NCBI RefSeq assembly: GCF_000689415.1
Contig: NZ_HG322950.1
Location: forward strand, 3,789,501-3,853,500
DNA from: Pseudomonas knackmussii B13
Lineage (GTDB): Bacteria > Pseudomonadota > Gammaproteobacteria > Pseudomonadales > Pseudomonadaceae
Direction: 5' to 3'
DNA length: 64,000 bases
Part shown: piece by piece, positions 25,552 to 37,182 of the stretch
How positions within the stretch are numbered: the stretch's first letter is position 1
Layout: the number at the start of each line of letters is the position of its first letter
Notes under the pieces: model-generated
What the model was told of the DNA's origin: nothing
Seen by the model: only the letters and a program-made list of their open reading frames with translations
Databases searched by the model: none
Translations under genes and position numbers: made by a program

Positions 25552-26453
25552 GCCTGCTCTCCTTCCAGCAATTGCTTGCCCACCCAGTAACGGGCGAACT
25601 GATAGGCACAACGGCCATTGCGGTTGCCGCGCCCCAGGGCCCAGCGTACGGCTTCCTTCTCCAGCGCTTCGTCCCAGACGAACTTCAGCCCGGACTTGCC
25701 GGCCAGCGACTCGACCCAGTGCTGCACCACGCTGAGGAAATGCTCCTGGGTGAAGGGATAGAAGGAGAGCCAGAGGCCGAAGCGGTCGGACAGGGCAATC
25801 TTGTCCTCCACCGCCTCGTTCGGATGCAGCTCGCCGTCGACCATCTGCCAGTTGTCGTTGTCGCTCTGCTTCTCCGACACCAGGTGGCGGCGGTTCGAGG
25901 TGGCGTATAGCAGCACGTTGTCCGGCGCTTGCTCCAGCGAGCCGTCGAGCACGCTCTTGAGCACGCGATAGTCGCCTTCGCCGGCATCGAACGAGAGGTC
26001 GTCGCAGAACAGCACGAAACGCTGCGGGCACCCGGCCAGCTGTTCGACCACGCGCGGCAGATCGGCCAGGTGATCGCGCTCGATCTCGATCAGGCGCAGC
26101 CCGGCGCCGGCCAGCTCGGCCAGCAGCGCGCGCACCAGCGAGGATTTGCCGGTGCCGCGGGCGCCCCACAGCAGCGCGTGGTTGGCGGGCTTGCCGGCGA
26201 CGAACTGGCGGGGGTTGCGTGCCAGCTGGTCGCGCTGCTTGTCGACCCCGAGCAGGTCGTCAAGGCGCAGGTCGAGATTGACGTTCAGCCCCTGCAGGTA
26301 GCCGCTGCGGCCGTCGTGGTGCCAGCGCGCGGCCAGGCATTGCTGCCAGTCGATCGACTCGCGCACTGCCGGTAGCAGCGGCTCCAGGCGGGCCAGCACC
26401 CCTTCGGCGCGAGCCAGGAAATCATTCAGACGGGAATCCACGACAGTCTCCAT
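25548..26453 (-). CDS. DUF815 AAA+ ATPase
   Basis: 301 residues. The Walker A is GARGTGKSSLVRALL at about residue 95 and a Walker B-like FVLFCDDLSF lies at about 150; sensor regions 'LLYATSNRRHLV' and the arginine-rich 'PFTQEHFLS' lid follow. An N-terminal helical region of about 70 residues precedes it. This is the DUF815 family of predicted ATPases, whose role is not established. It corresponds to PA2823. The gene overlaps msrC by four bases and is divergent from sagS, with about 120 bases between the two starts. Confidence 0.85.
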   Translation of the reverse strand: METVVDSRLNDFLARAEGVLARLEPLLPAVRESIDWQQCLAARWHHDGRSGYLQGLNVNLDLRLDDLLGVDKQRDQLARNPRQFVAGKPANHALLWGARGTGKSSLVRALLAELAGAGLRLIEIERDHLADLPRVVEQLAGCPQRFVLFCDDLSFDAGEGDYRVLKSVLDGSLEQAPDNVLLYATSNRRHLVSEKQSDNDNWQMVDGELHPNEAVEDKIALSDRFGLWLSFYPFTQEHFLSVVQHWVESLAGKSGLKFVWDEALEKEAVRWALGRGNRNGRCAYQFARYWVGKQLLEGEQA

Positions 26454-26576
26454 TGATATGCGGCAACAGGATCACGAACAGGCCAGCGACAGCGCCATGC
26501 GCCCCTGCCGACAAGCGATGGGGTTGGGCTATGCTAGGCGCCAGCTCAGCACACTCGAGGCGAAGTACCGCCGCTC

Positions 26577-28901
<2,325 letters not shown>

Positions 28902-28932
28902 CGCACCGGCGCCCAACGACTCGAGCGCAGCC

Positions 28933-29400
28933 CTAGCCTTCGAGCTCGATCAGCTGCTGGAGCAGATCACCCAGGCGCTGGTGCAGCTCGTCCATCGCCT
29001 GTGGGTCCAGGCCGCTGTCGCAGACCAGTTCGTCGCGCAGCGGAAGCACCTTTTCACGCATGGCCTCGCCGGCTTCGGTCAAGCTAAGGTGCACTTCGCG
29101 CTCATCCGCACGAGCGCGACGCCGCTGCACCAGACCAAGCTGCTCCAGGCGCTTGAGCAGCGGTGTCAGGGTGCCGGAATCGAGCATCAGCCGCTCGCCC
29201 AACGCCTTCACCGACGGCTGCTCCGGCGGCTTGGCCTGCCACTCCCAGAGCACCAGCATCACCAGGTACTGCGGGTAGGTCAGGCCCAGCGCCTCGAGCA
29301 TCGGCCGGTAGCCGCGAATGATCGCCCGCGAGGCGGCGTATAGGCGGAAGCACAGCTGGGTGTCCAGCAGCAGCGCATGTTCCCTACCCTTGTCGCTCAT
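28933..29400 (-). CDS. ospR: MarR-family peroxide-sensing regulator, OspR-like
   Basis: 155 residues. An OhrR/OspR-type regulator with the redox Cys in LDTQLCFRLYAASR (about residue 18) and the winged helix at about residues 55-110 (LMLDSGTLTPLLKRLEQLG, RRRARADEREV). Oxidation of the Cys releases DNA; in P. aeruginosa OspR represses the adjacent glutathione peroxidase gene. The same arrangement is seen: the ATG overlaps the stop of the peroxidase gene, so the repressor is made from the transcript it controls. Convergent with sagS. Confidence 0.88.
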   Translation of the reverse strand: MSDKGREHALLLDTQLCFRLYAASRAIIRGYRPMLEALGLTYPQYLVMLVLWEWQAKPPEQPSVKALGERLMLDSGTLTPLLKRLEQLGLVQRRRARADEREVHLSLTEAGEAMREKVLPLRDELVCDSGLDPQAMDELHQRLGDLLQQLIELEG

Positions 29401-29882
29401 CGCAGCAGCGCTTCGATCTCGGCGGTGAGCTCTTCGGGCTTGGTGATCGGCGCAAAGCGCTTGACCTTGCCGCCATCGCTGCTGATGAGGAACTTGGTGA
29501 AGTTCCACTTGATGCCCGAACTGCCGAACATGCCCGGCGCGCGCTTCTTCAACTGCACGTAGAGCGGGTGGGCGTCGGCGCCGTTCACGTCGATTTTCTT
29601 GAACAGCGGGAAGCTGACACCGAAGTTCAGCTCGCAGAACTGCGAGATCTCGCCTTCATTGCCCGGCTCCTGCTTGCCGAACTGGTTGCAGGGGAAACCC
29701 AGAACCACCAGCCCCTTGTCGCGGTATTTCTCCCACAGCTCCTCCAGGCCCTTGTACTGCGGGGTGAAGCCGCACTTGCTGGCCGTGTTCACCACCAGCA
29801 GGGCCTTGCCACCGAAATCGGCGAGGGTTTTCTGCTCGCCCTTGATGGTCGTGCAGGGGATGTTCAGCAGTGCATCGCTCAT
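29397..29882 (-). CDS. Glutathione/thioredoxin peroxidase
   Basis: 161 residues of the glutathione peroxidase family, Cys type. The peroxidatic Cys is in VVNTASKCGFTPQYKGLE, Gln in GFPCNQFGKQEPG and Trp in IKWNFTKFL complete the catalytic set. Bacterial members usually use thioredoxin. The ATG at 29882 follows a GGAG sequence; upstream in-frame codons look non-coding. It is the first gene of the operon with ospR and corresponds to PA2826. Cytoplasmic, no signal peptide. Confidence 0.9.
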   Translation of the reverse strand: MSDALLNIPCTTIKGEQKTLADFGGKALLVVNTASKCGFTPQYKGLEELWEKYRDKGLVVLGFPCNQFGKQEPGNEGEISQFCELNFGVSFPLFKKIDVNGADAHPLYVQLKKRAPGMFGSSGIKWNFTKFLISSDGGKVKRFAPITKPEELTAEIEALLR

Positions 29883-29959
29883 GGGAGTGACTCCTGGAAA
29901 GAAAAGGTGGGATAAAAATAGAGAGCAATTGAATTGTGTGCAACTTAATTTGCGCAAAA

Positions 29960-29988
29960 AAAAGCCCGTCGCTGATCGACGGGCTTTT
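29960..29988 (-). terminator. Terminator of msrB
   Basis: AAAAGCCCGTCG and CGACGGGCTTTT form a 12-bp stem with a five-base loop. On the minus strand it is followed by a run of T and lies 13 bases past the msrB stop. Confidence 0.8.
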
Positions 29989-30000
29989 CGGCAGCGCCTG

Positions 30001-30396
30001 TCAGGCGCGCGGCACCAACTTCAGCGAGGCCGAATTGATGCAGTAGCGCAGCCCGGTCGGTCGCGGCCCATCGGGAAACACATGCCCCAGATGCGACTCG
30101 CAGGCGCCACAGCGCACTTCAATGCGATGCATGCCGTGGCTGAAGTCCTCGTACTCGGTGATGGCCTCTTTCGACACCGGTTGGAAATAGCTCGGCCAAC
30201 CGCTGCCGGAATCGTACTTGGCATCCGAGTCGAAGAGCGCCGCGCCACAGCACACGCAGTGGTAGATCCCCGGCGTCTTGGTGGCGTAGTACTCGCCGGT
30301 GAAGGCACGCTCGGTGCCGCCCAGGCGGCAGATGTGGAACTGCTGCTCATCGAGTTCCTCGCGCCAGCTGTCCAGGGGCTTCTCGATCTTTTCCAT
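30001..30396 (-). CDS. msrB: Peptide-methionine (R)-S-oxide reductase MsrB
   Basis: 131 residues. All MsrB features are present: the zinc-binding CxxC pairs CVCC and CGAC, and the catalytic Cys in RYCINSASL with the GSGWPSY motif. It reduces protein-bound Met-R-sulfoxide. The ATG at 30396 with upstream AGGTAC gives the normal cytoplasmic length; the longer open frame to 30654 lacks a signal peptide or conservation. It corresponds to PA2827 and is the upstream neighbour of the peroxidase-ospR operon, from which it is separated by a terminator. Confidence 0.92.
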   Translation of the reverse strand: MEKIEKPLDSWREELDEQQFHICRLGGTERAFTGEYYATKTPGIYHCVCCGAALFDSDAKYDSGSGWPSYFQPVSKEAITEYEDFSHGMHRIEVRCGACESHLGHVFPDGPRPTGLRYCINSASLKLVPRA

Positions 30397-30699
30397 CGCT
30401 GTACCTCGCAAGCTTGAAAAAAGCCCGACCAGTCCCTTTTCCGGGAATCGGGCCGCACGTATGATGCGTGACGTCTTCGGTGGATGCAGAATCTGCCGCG
30501 CAAGGAGCTCCTCGCGATAAAAATGCCTTTTAAAAGGCATTTTTTCGTTCATATCTCCGTTTTCCAGGCGATTTTTCAGTTTCACCGCCAGAATGCGCGA
30601 TCTTCCGCAGCCGCCAGTAGACGCCAGTCTGTCACCCGCGTTACAGCCTGCCAAGGCAAGCGCTGCGCGCGGGAACCTTTACCTCGGGAACGCCACATC
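30397..30699. other. Divergent intergenic region with a strong palindrome
   Basis: About 300 bases between divergent msrB and alaA. A perfect 26-bp palindrome (AAAAATGCCTTTT and complement) at 30519-30544 is followed by T on the plus side and looks like a terminator, although no gene ends here. It could end a small untranslated RNA or be an attenuator or operator. The alaA start has a weak purine stretch (cgggaac). Confidence 0.45.
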
Positions 30700-31911
30700 A
30701 TGCAGGTCAGCAAATCGAACAAGCTCGCCAACGTCTGCTACGACATCCGCGGGCCGGTGCTCAAGCACGCCAAACGCCTGGAAGAGGAAGGCCATCGCAT
30801 CCTCAAGCTGAACATCGGCAACCCGGCGCCGTTCGGTTTCGAGGCCCCCGACGAAATCCTCCAGGACGTCATCCGCAACCTGCCGACTGCCCAGGGCTAC
30901 AGCGACTCCAAGGGCCTGTTCAGCGCGCGCAAGGCGGTGATGCAGTACTACCAGCAGAAGCAGGTGGAAGGTGTCGGCATCGAGGACATCTACCTGGGCA
31001 ATGGCGTGTCCGAGCTGATCGTCATGGCCCTGCAGGCGCTGCTGAACAACGGTGACGAAGTGCTCATCCCGGCACCCGACTATCCGCTGTGGACCGCCTC
31101 GGTGGCGCTGTCCGGCGGCAAGCCGGTGCACTACCTGTGCGACGAGCAGTCCGGCTGGTTCCCCGACATCGCCGACATGAAGGCCAAGATCACCAGCAAC
31201 ACCAAGGCGCTGGTGCTGATCAACCCGAACAACCCGACCGGCGCGGTGTACTCGAAAGAAGTCCTGCTCGACATCGTCGAACTGGCTCGCCAGCACAACC
31301 TGGTGATCTTCTCCGACGAGATCTACGACAAGATCCTCTACGACGAAGCCGTGCACATCTCCACCGCCTCGCTGGCGCCGGACGTGCTCTGCCTGACCTT
31401 CAACGGCCTGTCCAAGTCCTACCGCGTGGCCGGCTTCCGCTCCGGCTGGATCGCCATCTCCGGGCCCAAGCACAAGGCACAGAGCTACATCGAGGGCCTG
31501 GATATCCTGGCCAACATGCGCCTGTGCGCCAACGTGCCGAGCCAGCACGCCATCCAGACCGCGCTCGGCGGCTACCAGAGCATCAACGACCTGGTCCTGC
31601 CCGGCGGCCGCCTGCTGGAGCAACGCAACCGCGCCTGGGAACTGCTCAACGACATCCCCGGGATCAGCTGCGTCAAGCCGATGGGTGCGCTCTATGCCTT
31701 CCCGCGCATTGACCCGAAGGTTTGCCCGATCCACAACGACGAAAAGTTCGTCCTCGACCTGCTGCTCTCGGAAAAGCTGCTGATCGTCCAGGGCACCGCC
31801 TTCAACTGGCCGTGGCCGGACCATTTCCGCGTGGTCACCCTGCCCCGCGTCGACGACCTGGAACAGGCCATCGGCCGCATCGGCAGCTTCCTCAAGACCT
31901 ATCGCCAGTAA
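30700..31911 (+). CDS. alaA: Alanine aminotransferase AlaA
   Basis: 403-residue class I PLP aminotransferase, very similar along its length to E. coli AlaA (shared NVCYDIRGPVL, LNIGNPAPFGF, NLPTAQGYSDSKGL). It makes alanine from pyruvate and glutamate. The PLP lysine is in FNGLSKSYRVAGFRSGW, Asp/Tyr contacts in FSDEIYDKILYD and NPNNPTG. The ATG at 30700 matches the family start; the open frame back to 30484 is not conserved. It corresponds to PA2828. The small gene at 31942 follows after 30 bases. Confidence 0.93.
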   Translation: MQVSKSNKLANVCYDIRGPVLKHAKRLEEEGHRILKLNIGNPAPFGFEAPDEILQDVIRNLPTAQGYSDSKGLFSARKAVMQYYQQKQVEGVGIEDIYLGNGVSELIVMALQALLNNGDEVLIPAPDYPLWTASVALSGGKPVHYLCDEQSGWFPDIADMKAKITSNTKALVLINPNNPTGAVYSKEVLLDIVELARQHNLVIFSDEIYDKILYDEAVHISTASLAPDVLCLTFNGLSKSYRVAGFRSGWIAISGPKHKAQSYIEGLDILANMRLCANVPSQHAIQTALGGYQSINDLVLPGGRLLEQRNRAWELLNDIPGISCVKPMGALYAFPRIDPKVCPIHNDEKFVLDLLLSEKLLIVQGTAFNWPWPDHFRVVTLPRVDDLEQAIGRIGSFLKTYRQ

Positions 31912-31941
31912 TGGCCTGACCCGGCGGCGGACACCAGCACC

Positions 31942-32388
31942 ATGGATTTGCAGATCGACGATTTCTACAAGGACGTTGCCGCCGGGATGCTCGCGCTCTA
32001 CCAGGCGTTCCCGCGCAAGATCGGGCTCTACGTCGAGGACCTGATCGGCCGCGAGGAGCCCGACGAATTCGGCCTGCCGAGCAACCGCCACCAGGCCTGC
32101 CTGGGCGCCCTGCTGTGGCTGGCCGACGAAGGCTACCTGCGCTTCGAAAGCACCGTCCGCCACGAGGCTCTGGACCAGGCGGTACTCAGCGAAAAAGGCT
32201 TCCTGCGCCTGAGCCGCACCGTGCCCCACGCGCTGCACGACGACCCGCAGCTGCCGCCCAGCGTGCGACGCCAACAGGCCAGCCTCGCCCAGCAGTTGCG
32301 CGCCGCTTTGGCCGAGCGACACGGCGAGCGCGTGGCGCGCCTGGCACGGCTACTCTTCGAGAGCGGGTCGGCCGGCCAAGAGACATAG
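31942..32388 (+). CDS. Conserved hypothetical protein
   Basis: 148 residues, predicted soluble and mainly alpha-helical. The first ~95 residues (YKDVAAGMLALYQAFPRKIGLY through LGALLWLADEGYLRFES) have a winged-helix-like pattern, and the C-terminal part is rich in Gln, Arg and Ala (coiled-coil tendency). I do not recognise the family function. It follows alaA by 30 bases on the same strand and occupies the position of PA2829. Confidence 0.75.
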   Translation: MDLQIDDFYKDVAAGMLALYQAFPRKIGLYVEDLIGREEPDEFGLPSNRHQACLGALLWLADEGYLRFESTVRHEALDQAVLSEKGFLRLSRTVPHALHDDPQLPPSVRRQQASLAQQLRAALAERHGERVARLARLLFESGSAGQET

Positions 32389-32534
32389 TTTGAAATAGTC
32401 CCCGCATTGAATCCCCTGGGGGCCGACCGTATATACCGCGCATAATTCAGCCCCGTTCCGCAGCGCCTGCGCCCGGAACACGACGGTACGCCCCTGCGTG
32501 CCGTGCGTCCAAGCCGCGAGGAGAAGTCTTACCC

Positions 32535-33319
32535 ATGATGCGCATCCTGTTGTTCCTGGCCACCAACCTGGCAGTTCTGGTGATCGCCAGCATCACCCTG
32601 AAGCTGCTCGGCGTGGACCGTTTCACCGGCCAGAATGACCCGGCACAGAAATCACCACCCACCCGCCCCCCCGCCACGAACAGTGGCTGCTGCAGACCGT
32701 CGAAGAGCTGTCTCGCGAAGCCGGCATCAAGATGCCCGAAGTGGGCATCTTCCCGGCTTACGAAGCCAACGCCTTCGCCACCGGCTGGAACCGCAACGAT
32801 GCCCTGGTCGCCGTCAGCCAGGGCCTGCTGGAGCGCTTCTCGCCCGAAGAAGTGAAAGCCGTGCTGGCCCACGAGATCGGCCACGTCGCCAACGGCGACA
32901 TGGTCACCCTGGCGCTGATCCAGGGCGTGGTGAACACCTTCGTGATGTTCTTCGCGCGGATCTTCGGCAACTTCGTCGACAAGGTCCTGCTGAAGAACGA
33001 GGAAGGCCCGGGCATCGGCTACTTCGTCGCGACCATCTTCGCCGAGCTGGTGCTGGGCATTCTCGCCAGCATCATCGTCATGTGGTTCTCGCGCCGCCGC
33101 GAGTTCCGCGCTGACGCTGCCGGCGCACACCTGGCGGGGACCAACGCGATGATCGCCGCGCTGCAGCGCCTGCGCGCCGAATCCGGCGTGCCGGTGCAGA
33201 TGCCCGACAGCCTGACCGCGTTCGGCATCAGCAGTGGTCCGAAGCATGGCCTGGCCGGCCTGCTGATGAGCCACCCGCCGCTGGAAGAGCGCATCGAAGC
33301 GCTGCGTAACGCGCGCTAA
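32535..33319 (+). pseudogene. htpX: Membrane protease HtpX with an internal deletion and frameshift
   Basis: HtpX is an inner-membrane M48 zinc protease of quality control. The first 37 residues are normal (MMRILLFLATNLAVLVIASI to FTGQN). Then about 35 residues including the second membrane helix are missing and the frame changes near 32640; GTEITTHPPPRHEQWLLQ continues in another frame through the zinc motif HEIGHVANGD (about 32870), the two C-terminal helices and the normal end at 33319. As written the full protease cannot be made; an internal start at 32732 could give only a soluble-start C-terminal part. An assembly error across the GC-rich repeat is possible. Confidence 0.82.
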
Positions 33320-33333
33320 TCGCAACGGCAAAA

Positions 33334-33360
33334 AAAGGGCGACCCACGGGTCGCCCTTTT
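33334..33360 (+). terminator. Bidirectional terminator between htpX and tpm
   Basis: AAAAGGGCGACC, a three-base loop, and GGTCGCCCTTTT. A-rich on the left and T-rich on the right, so it can serve both convergent genes (htpX on plus, tpm on minus). Confidence 0.85.
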
Positions 33361-33373
33361 CATTTCTCCACCC

Positions 33374-34027
33374 CTACTCCCGCTGCAGACGGAACACCAC
33401 CTCGTCCAGGCGCTGCACGCCGCGCGCAGCGAACTTGGCGTTTTGCGCCAAGGCATCGACGCGCTCCAGCTCTTGCAGCTGCCAGCCCAGGAAACGCTCG
33501 CGCACCTCATCTGCCAGCACAGCGAACGGCGGACCTGCCATCTGCTCCTGCGGATATTCGAGGGTGATCAGCAGACCGCTCAGCTCGTGCGGCAGGATCG
33601 CGGACAGATGCCGCGCATAGTCGGGGCGCATGTCGGGCGGCAAAGCGATAAGCGCCGCGCGGTCGTAGAGCGCATGGCAAGCCTGTACGTCGCCCGGCTG
33701 CAGATCGAAGAAATCGCCCTGGAGAATTTCGATGTCGCCATGGCTGTAGCTGCGCAAGGCACCCTTTTGCTCTACACGGGGCTCGCAGCCCAGCTCGGCG
33801 AAAAAGTCCAGCACGGCTCGTTCTGCAAGTTCGACACCGAGTACCGGATAACCCTGTCGCGCCAACCAGAGCATATCCAGCGACTTGCCGCATAGCGGCA
33901 CCATCACGCGCGTCCCCGCTTGCAGATTCAGGGACGGCCAGTGGCGAATCAGATAGGGATTGACCTCCGGAAGATGGAAGCCGATTTCGTTGCGCGACCA
34001 GCGCGCCTGCCAGAAGTCGTGCTGCAT
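33374..34027 (-). CDS. tpm: Thiopurine S-methyltransferase
   Basis: 217-residue class I SAM methyltransferase. The TPMT pattern is clear: FWQARWSRNEIGFH at the N-terminus, the SAM motif MVPLCGKSLDMLWLARQGY, GVELAERAV, and DRAALIALPPDMR. Pseudomonas Tpm also methylates selenite and tellurite. The ATG at 34027 is preferred over the upstream in-frame codon because it gives the canonical MQHDFW start. It corresponds to PA2832. Confidence 0.9.
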   Translation of the reverse strand: MQHDFWQARWSRNEIGFHLPEVNPYLIRHWPSLNLQAGTRVMVPLCGKSLDMLWLARQGYPVLGVELAERAVLDFFAELGCEPRVEQKGALRSYSHGDIEILQGDFFDLQPGDVQACHALYDRAALIALPPDMRPDYARHLSAILPHELSGLLITLEYPQEQMAGPPFAVLADEVRERFLGWQLQELERVDALAQNAKFAARGVQRLDEVVFRLQRE

Positions 34028-34109
34028 GGCGATGCGTTTCCTGTAACACAGCAAGCGACAGGGTCGTCGCCGCGAAGGCAGGCATCATCGCCCAGGAATG
34101 GGCGCCGAA

Positions 34110-34301
34110 CTAGTGGCCCCGCAACAGCGGCGAGCGCATTGGCCACGGCAACCAGGCGCGACGCGCGCGCGGAGCTTCGACTTCCTGGATCTCCCAGCTC
34201 ACCCGCCCGTTGACGATGCGCCGTACCCGCAGCTCGGTGCCGTCGGCCAGCAGCAGGCGATCCCCTTCGCGCAGGACGATTTCTTGAACGGGGTGCGACA
34301 T
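34110..34301 (-). CDS. Small conserved protein
   Basis: 63 residues beginning MSHPVQEIVLREGDRLLLAD, with three to four predicted beta strands and a basic tail ending in LPWPMRSPLLRGH. A longer in-frame start about 12 codons upstream is possible. It resembles small Pseudomonas hypothetical proteins of unknown function located beside tpm. No catalytic motif is visible. Confidence 0.5.
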   Translation of the reverse strand: MSHPVQEIVLREGDRLLLADGTELRVRRIVNGRVSWEIQEVEAPRARRAWLPWPMRSPLLRGH

Positions 34302-34642
34302 GAACGGAACCTCGGGTACGGAATGAAACGGCATTCGCGCGGCGGCCGACTTTCCCTGGCCCGGACTTCCTTCGAGAGCAGCATGCCGCAGCGCCTGCAC
34401 GTCGGCGACTCGTTGACGCCAGGATTGCGACGCGCCCGACACAACGACCTGGTGCCTCGCTCCGAACGTGAATGGCGACAGGGTTTTCAGAGCCCGCGAC
34501 CGGCGAAAGGTTCCAGCAAAAGACCAGGCTGCGGCAGCGTGACGCAATCGAATTAACGGATGGTTATGGTCGAAAACCCATACTGGAATTCGATACCTCG
34601 CAGCGGGAACATAGGGTCATTCCCTATCGGATAGGAGGTTCC

Positions 34643-35412
34643 ATGCTCCCTGCCCTGTTCATTTCCCACGGCTCCCCAATGCTCGCCCTGGAGCTTGGTG
34701 CCAGCGAGGCCCCCTCAAGCGCCTGGCCGCCGAATTGCCGCGTCCGCGCGCGATCCTGGTGGTTTCGGCGCACTGGGAAACGCCAGACCTGCGCGTCACT
34801 GCCAATCCGCAACCGCAAACCTGGCACGACTTCTACGGTTTCCCAACAGCACTCTACGAAGTGCAGTACCCGGCCGCAGGCTCGCCTGAACTCGCCCAGC
34901 GGGTCGTCGACCTGCTCGCCGCCGATCAATTGCCCGCCACCCTCGACCCCGAGCGTCCGCTGGACCATGGCGCCTGGGTGCCGCTGAGCCTGATGTATCC
35001 CGCGGCCGACATCCCGGTCGTGCAGCTCTCCCTGCCCAGCCGGGTCGGCCCGCGCCTGCAGGACCGCGTCGGCAAGGCGCTGCGCCAGTTGCGCGAGGAA
35101 GGCTTCCTGCTGATCGGTTCGGGGAGCATTACCCACAACCTGGGCGAACTGGACTGGCGCGCCGGCCCGGACGTCGTCGAGCCCTGGGCCCAGGCCTTCC
35201 GCGACTGGATGGTGGAAAAACTGCAGGCCAACGACGACGAGGCCCTGTTCGACTACCGTCGCCGCGCGCCTTCTGCAGCTCGCAACCATCCGAGCGACGA
35301 GCACCTGCTGCCGCTGTACTTCGCCCGCGGTGCCGGCGGCGTGCCGATGCACATCGAACACGCGGGATTCACCCTCGGCGCGCTGGGGATGGACATCTAC
35401 CGCTTCGGCTGA
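34643..35412 (+). pseudogene. Class III extradiol dioxygenase (DODA/YgiD type), frameshifted
   Basis: The first frame from the ATG at 34643 (good AGGAGG site) starts MLPALFISHGSPMLALE with the metal His of HGSP. Near 34712 a C appears to be missing from a C run; the next frame then gives LKRLAAELPRPRAILVVSAH with the second metal-binding His, DHGAWVPLSLMYP, and SGSITHNL to the end. The restored length is about 257 residues, normal for 4,5-DOPA dioxygenase-like enzymes, which use Zn or Fe and whose bacterial substrate is unclear. Confidence 0.82.
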
Positions 35413-35431
35413 GTATTTCTCCCGCCCATGA

Positions 35432-35457
35432 AAAAGCCCCGCCTAGGCGGGGCTTTT
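35432..35457. terminator. Bidirectional terminator
   Basis: AAAAGCCCCGCCT and AGGCGGGGCTTTT make a perfect 26-bp palindrome between the convergent dioxygenase gene and deaD. Confidence 0.9.
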
Positions 35458-35475
35458 GCGTTGCAGCGCGAAGAC

Positions 35476-37182
35476 TCAGTCTTCTCGGTAGCGGCGCAGA
35501 CGCAGGGCCTTGCCGGCAACGCGAGTGTCCTTGAGCTTGGTCAGCAGACGCTCCAGGCCCTCTTCCGGCAGCTCGATGAGGCTGAAGGTTTCGCGGATCT
35601 GGATGCGGCCGATGGCCTCGCGGGACAGACCACCCTCGTTGAGGATGGCGCCCAGCAGGTTCTTCGCCGCCACGCCATCGCGCGCGCCCAGGGCGGTGCG
35701 GCAGCGGGCCTTGCCTTCGCTTGGCGGAGCCATCGGACGACCCGGGGCGGAGGAACGCTCGCCGCTACGCTCCGGACGCTCACGGCGCTCGAAACGTTCG
35801 CCACGCTCGCCACCACGATCGCTACGCTCGCGCGGGGCGGCCGGGGTCAGCGGTTGCTCGCGGCGGACCGACTCAAGGTCCAGCGCCTTGCCTTCGGTGA
35901 GCTTGGCCAGCAGCACGGCGGCCAGGGTTTCCATGTCGGTGCCCAGGCGGCGGATCAGCTCGTCGCGCACGGCGCCACGGTTGGCCACGGCGGTTTCCAG
36001 CAGCGGTTGCAGGCTGTTGGCCAGGCGGCTCAGACGCGCTTCGAGCACGGTTTCGGTGTCCGGCAGGCGTACTTCGCCGACCTTCTGCCCGGTCACACGC
36101 TCGATCACCTGCAGCATGCGGCGCTCGCGCGGAGTCACCAGCAGCAGCGCGCGACCTTCGCGGCCGGCACGGCCGGTACGGCCGATGCGGTGCACGTAGG
36201 ACTCGGGGTCGTACGGCATGTCGATGTTCAGCACGTGGGTGATGCGCGCCACATCCAGGCCACGGGCAGCGACGTCGGTGGCGATGACGATGTCCAGCGA
36301 GCCGTCTTTCAGCGACTCGATCACGCGCTCACGCTGGGCTTGCGGCATGTCGCCGTTCAGCGCGGCAGCACGGTAGCCCTGGCGCTCGAGGAGCTCGGCG
36401 ATGTCCAGGGTGGCTTGCTTGGTGCGGACGAAGCCGATCAGCGCGTCGAACTGCTCGACTTCCAGCAGACGCAGGATCGAGGCGGCCTTCTGGTCGGCGT
36501 GGACCATCAGGTGGGCCTGCTCGATGCGGGCGACGGTCTGGGTCTTGGCAGCGATGCGGACGTGCTTGGGTTCTTTCAGGTGACGCTCGGCGATGCTGCG
36601 GATCGAGGCCGGCAGGGTCGCGGAGAACAGCACGGTCTGACGGCTTTCCGGCATGGCTTCGAAGATCACTTCGAGGTCGTCCATGAAGCCGAGCTTGAGC
36701 ATCTCGTCAGCTTCGTCGAGGACCAGGCGCTCGACGGTGGCCAGCAGGTTTTCGTCGCGGCGCAGGTGGTCGCACAGGCGGCCGGGGGTCGCTACCAGCA
36801 CTTGCGCGCCTTGGCGCAGGGCCTTGAGCTGCGGGCCCATGGGCGCGCCGCCGTAGACGGCGACGACGCCGACGCCCGGCATCTGCTTGGAGTAGGTTTC
36901 GCAGGCGGTAGCTACCTGCAGGGCCAGCTCGCGGGTCGGCACGAGGACCAGCACCTGCGGCTCGCGGCGCGCCGGGTCGATCTTCGACAGCAGCGGCAGG
37001 GCGAAAGCGGCGGTCTTGCCGGTGCCGGTCTGGGCCTGGCCGATCATGTCGTGGCCTTCGAGGATCACCGGGATCGACTGGGCCTGGATCGGCGACGGCT
37101 CTTCGTAGCCGACGGCGGCGATGGCAGCGAGAATACTGGGGTGAATACCGAGTTCGGCGAAGCCGACGGTTTCCTGGGTCAT
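35476..37182 (-). CDS. deaD: DEAD-box ATP-dependent RNA helicase (DeaD/CsdA type)
   Basis: 568 residues. Helicase motifs in order: Q motif (FAELGIHPSIL...YEEPSPIQAQSIP), motif I AQTGTGKT, PTRELALQ, TPGRL, DEAD in LDEADEML, SAT, then RGLDVARI and HRIGRTGRAG. A low-complexity Arg/Glu/Ser-rich linker (about 445-490) leads to a C-terminal DbpA-like RNA-binding domain (AAKNLLGAILNEGGLSREAI). It unwinds RNA in ribosome assembly and cold growth. The ATG at 37182 precedes MTQETVGFAELG, the family start. It corresponds to PA2840. Confidence 0.92.
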   Translation of the reverse strand: MTQETVGFAELGIHPSILAAIAAVGYEEPSPIQAQSIPVILEGHDMIGQAQTGTGKTAAFALPLLSKIDPARREPQVLVLVPTRELALQVATACETYSKQMPGVGVVAVYGGAPMGPQLKALRQGAQVLVATPGRLCDHLRRDENLLATVERLVLDEADEMLKLGFMDDLEVIFEAMPESRQTVLFSATLPASIRSIAERHLKEPKHVRIAAKTQTVARIEQAHLMVHADQKAASILRLLEVEQFDALIGFVRTKQATLDIAELLERQGYRAAALNGDMPQAQRERVIESLKDGSLDIVIATDVAARGLDVARITHVLNIDMPYDPESYVHRIGRTGRAGREGRALLLVTPRERRMLQVIERVTGQKVGEVRLPDTETVLEARLSRLANSLQPLLETAVANRGAVRDELIRRLGTDMETLAAVLLAKLTEGKALDLESVRREQPLTPAAPRERSDRGGERGERFERRERPERSGERSSAPGRPMAPPSEGKARCRTALGARDGVAAKNLLGAILNEGGLSREAIGRIQIRETFSLIELPEEGLERLLTKLKDTRVAGKALRLRRYRED

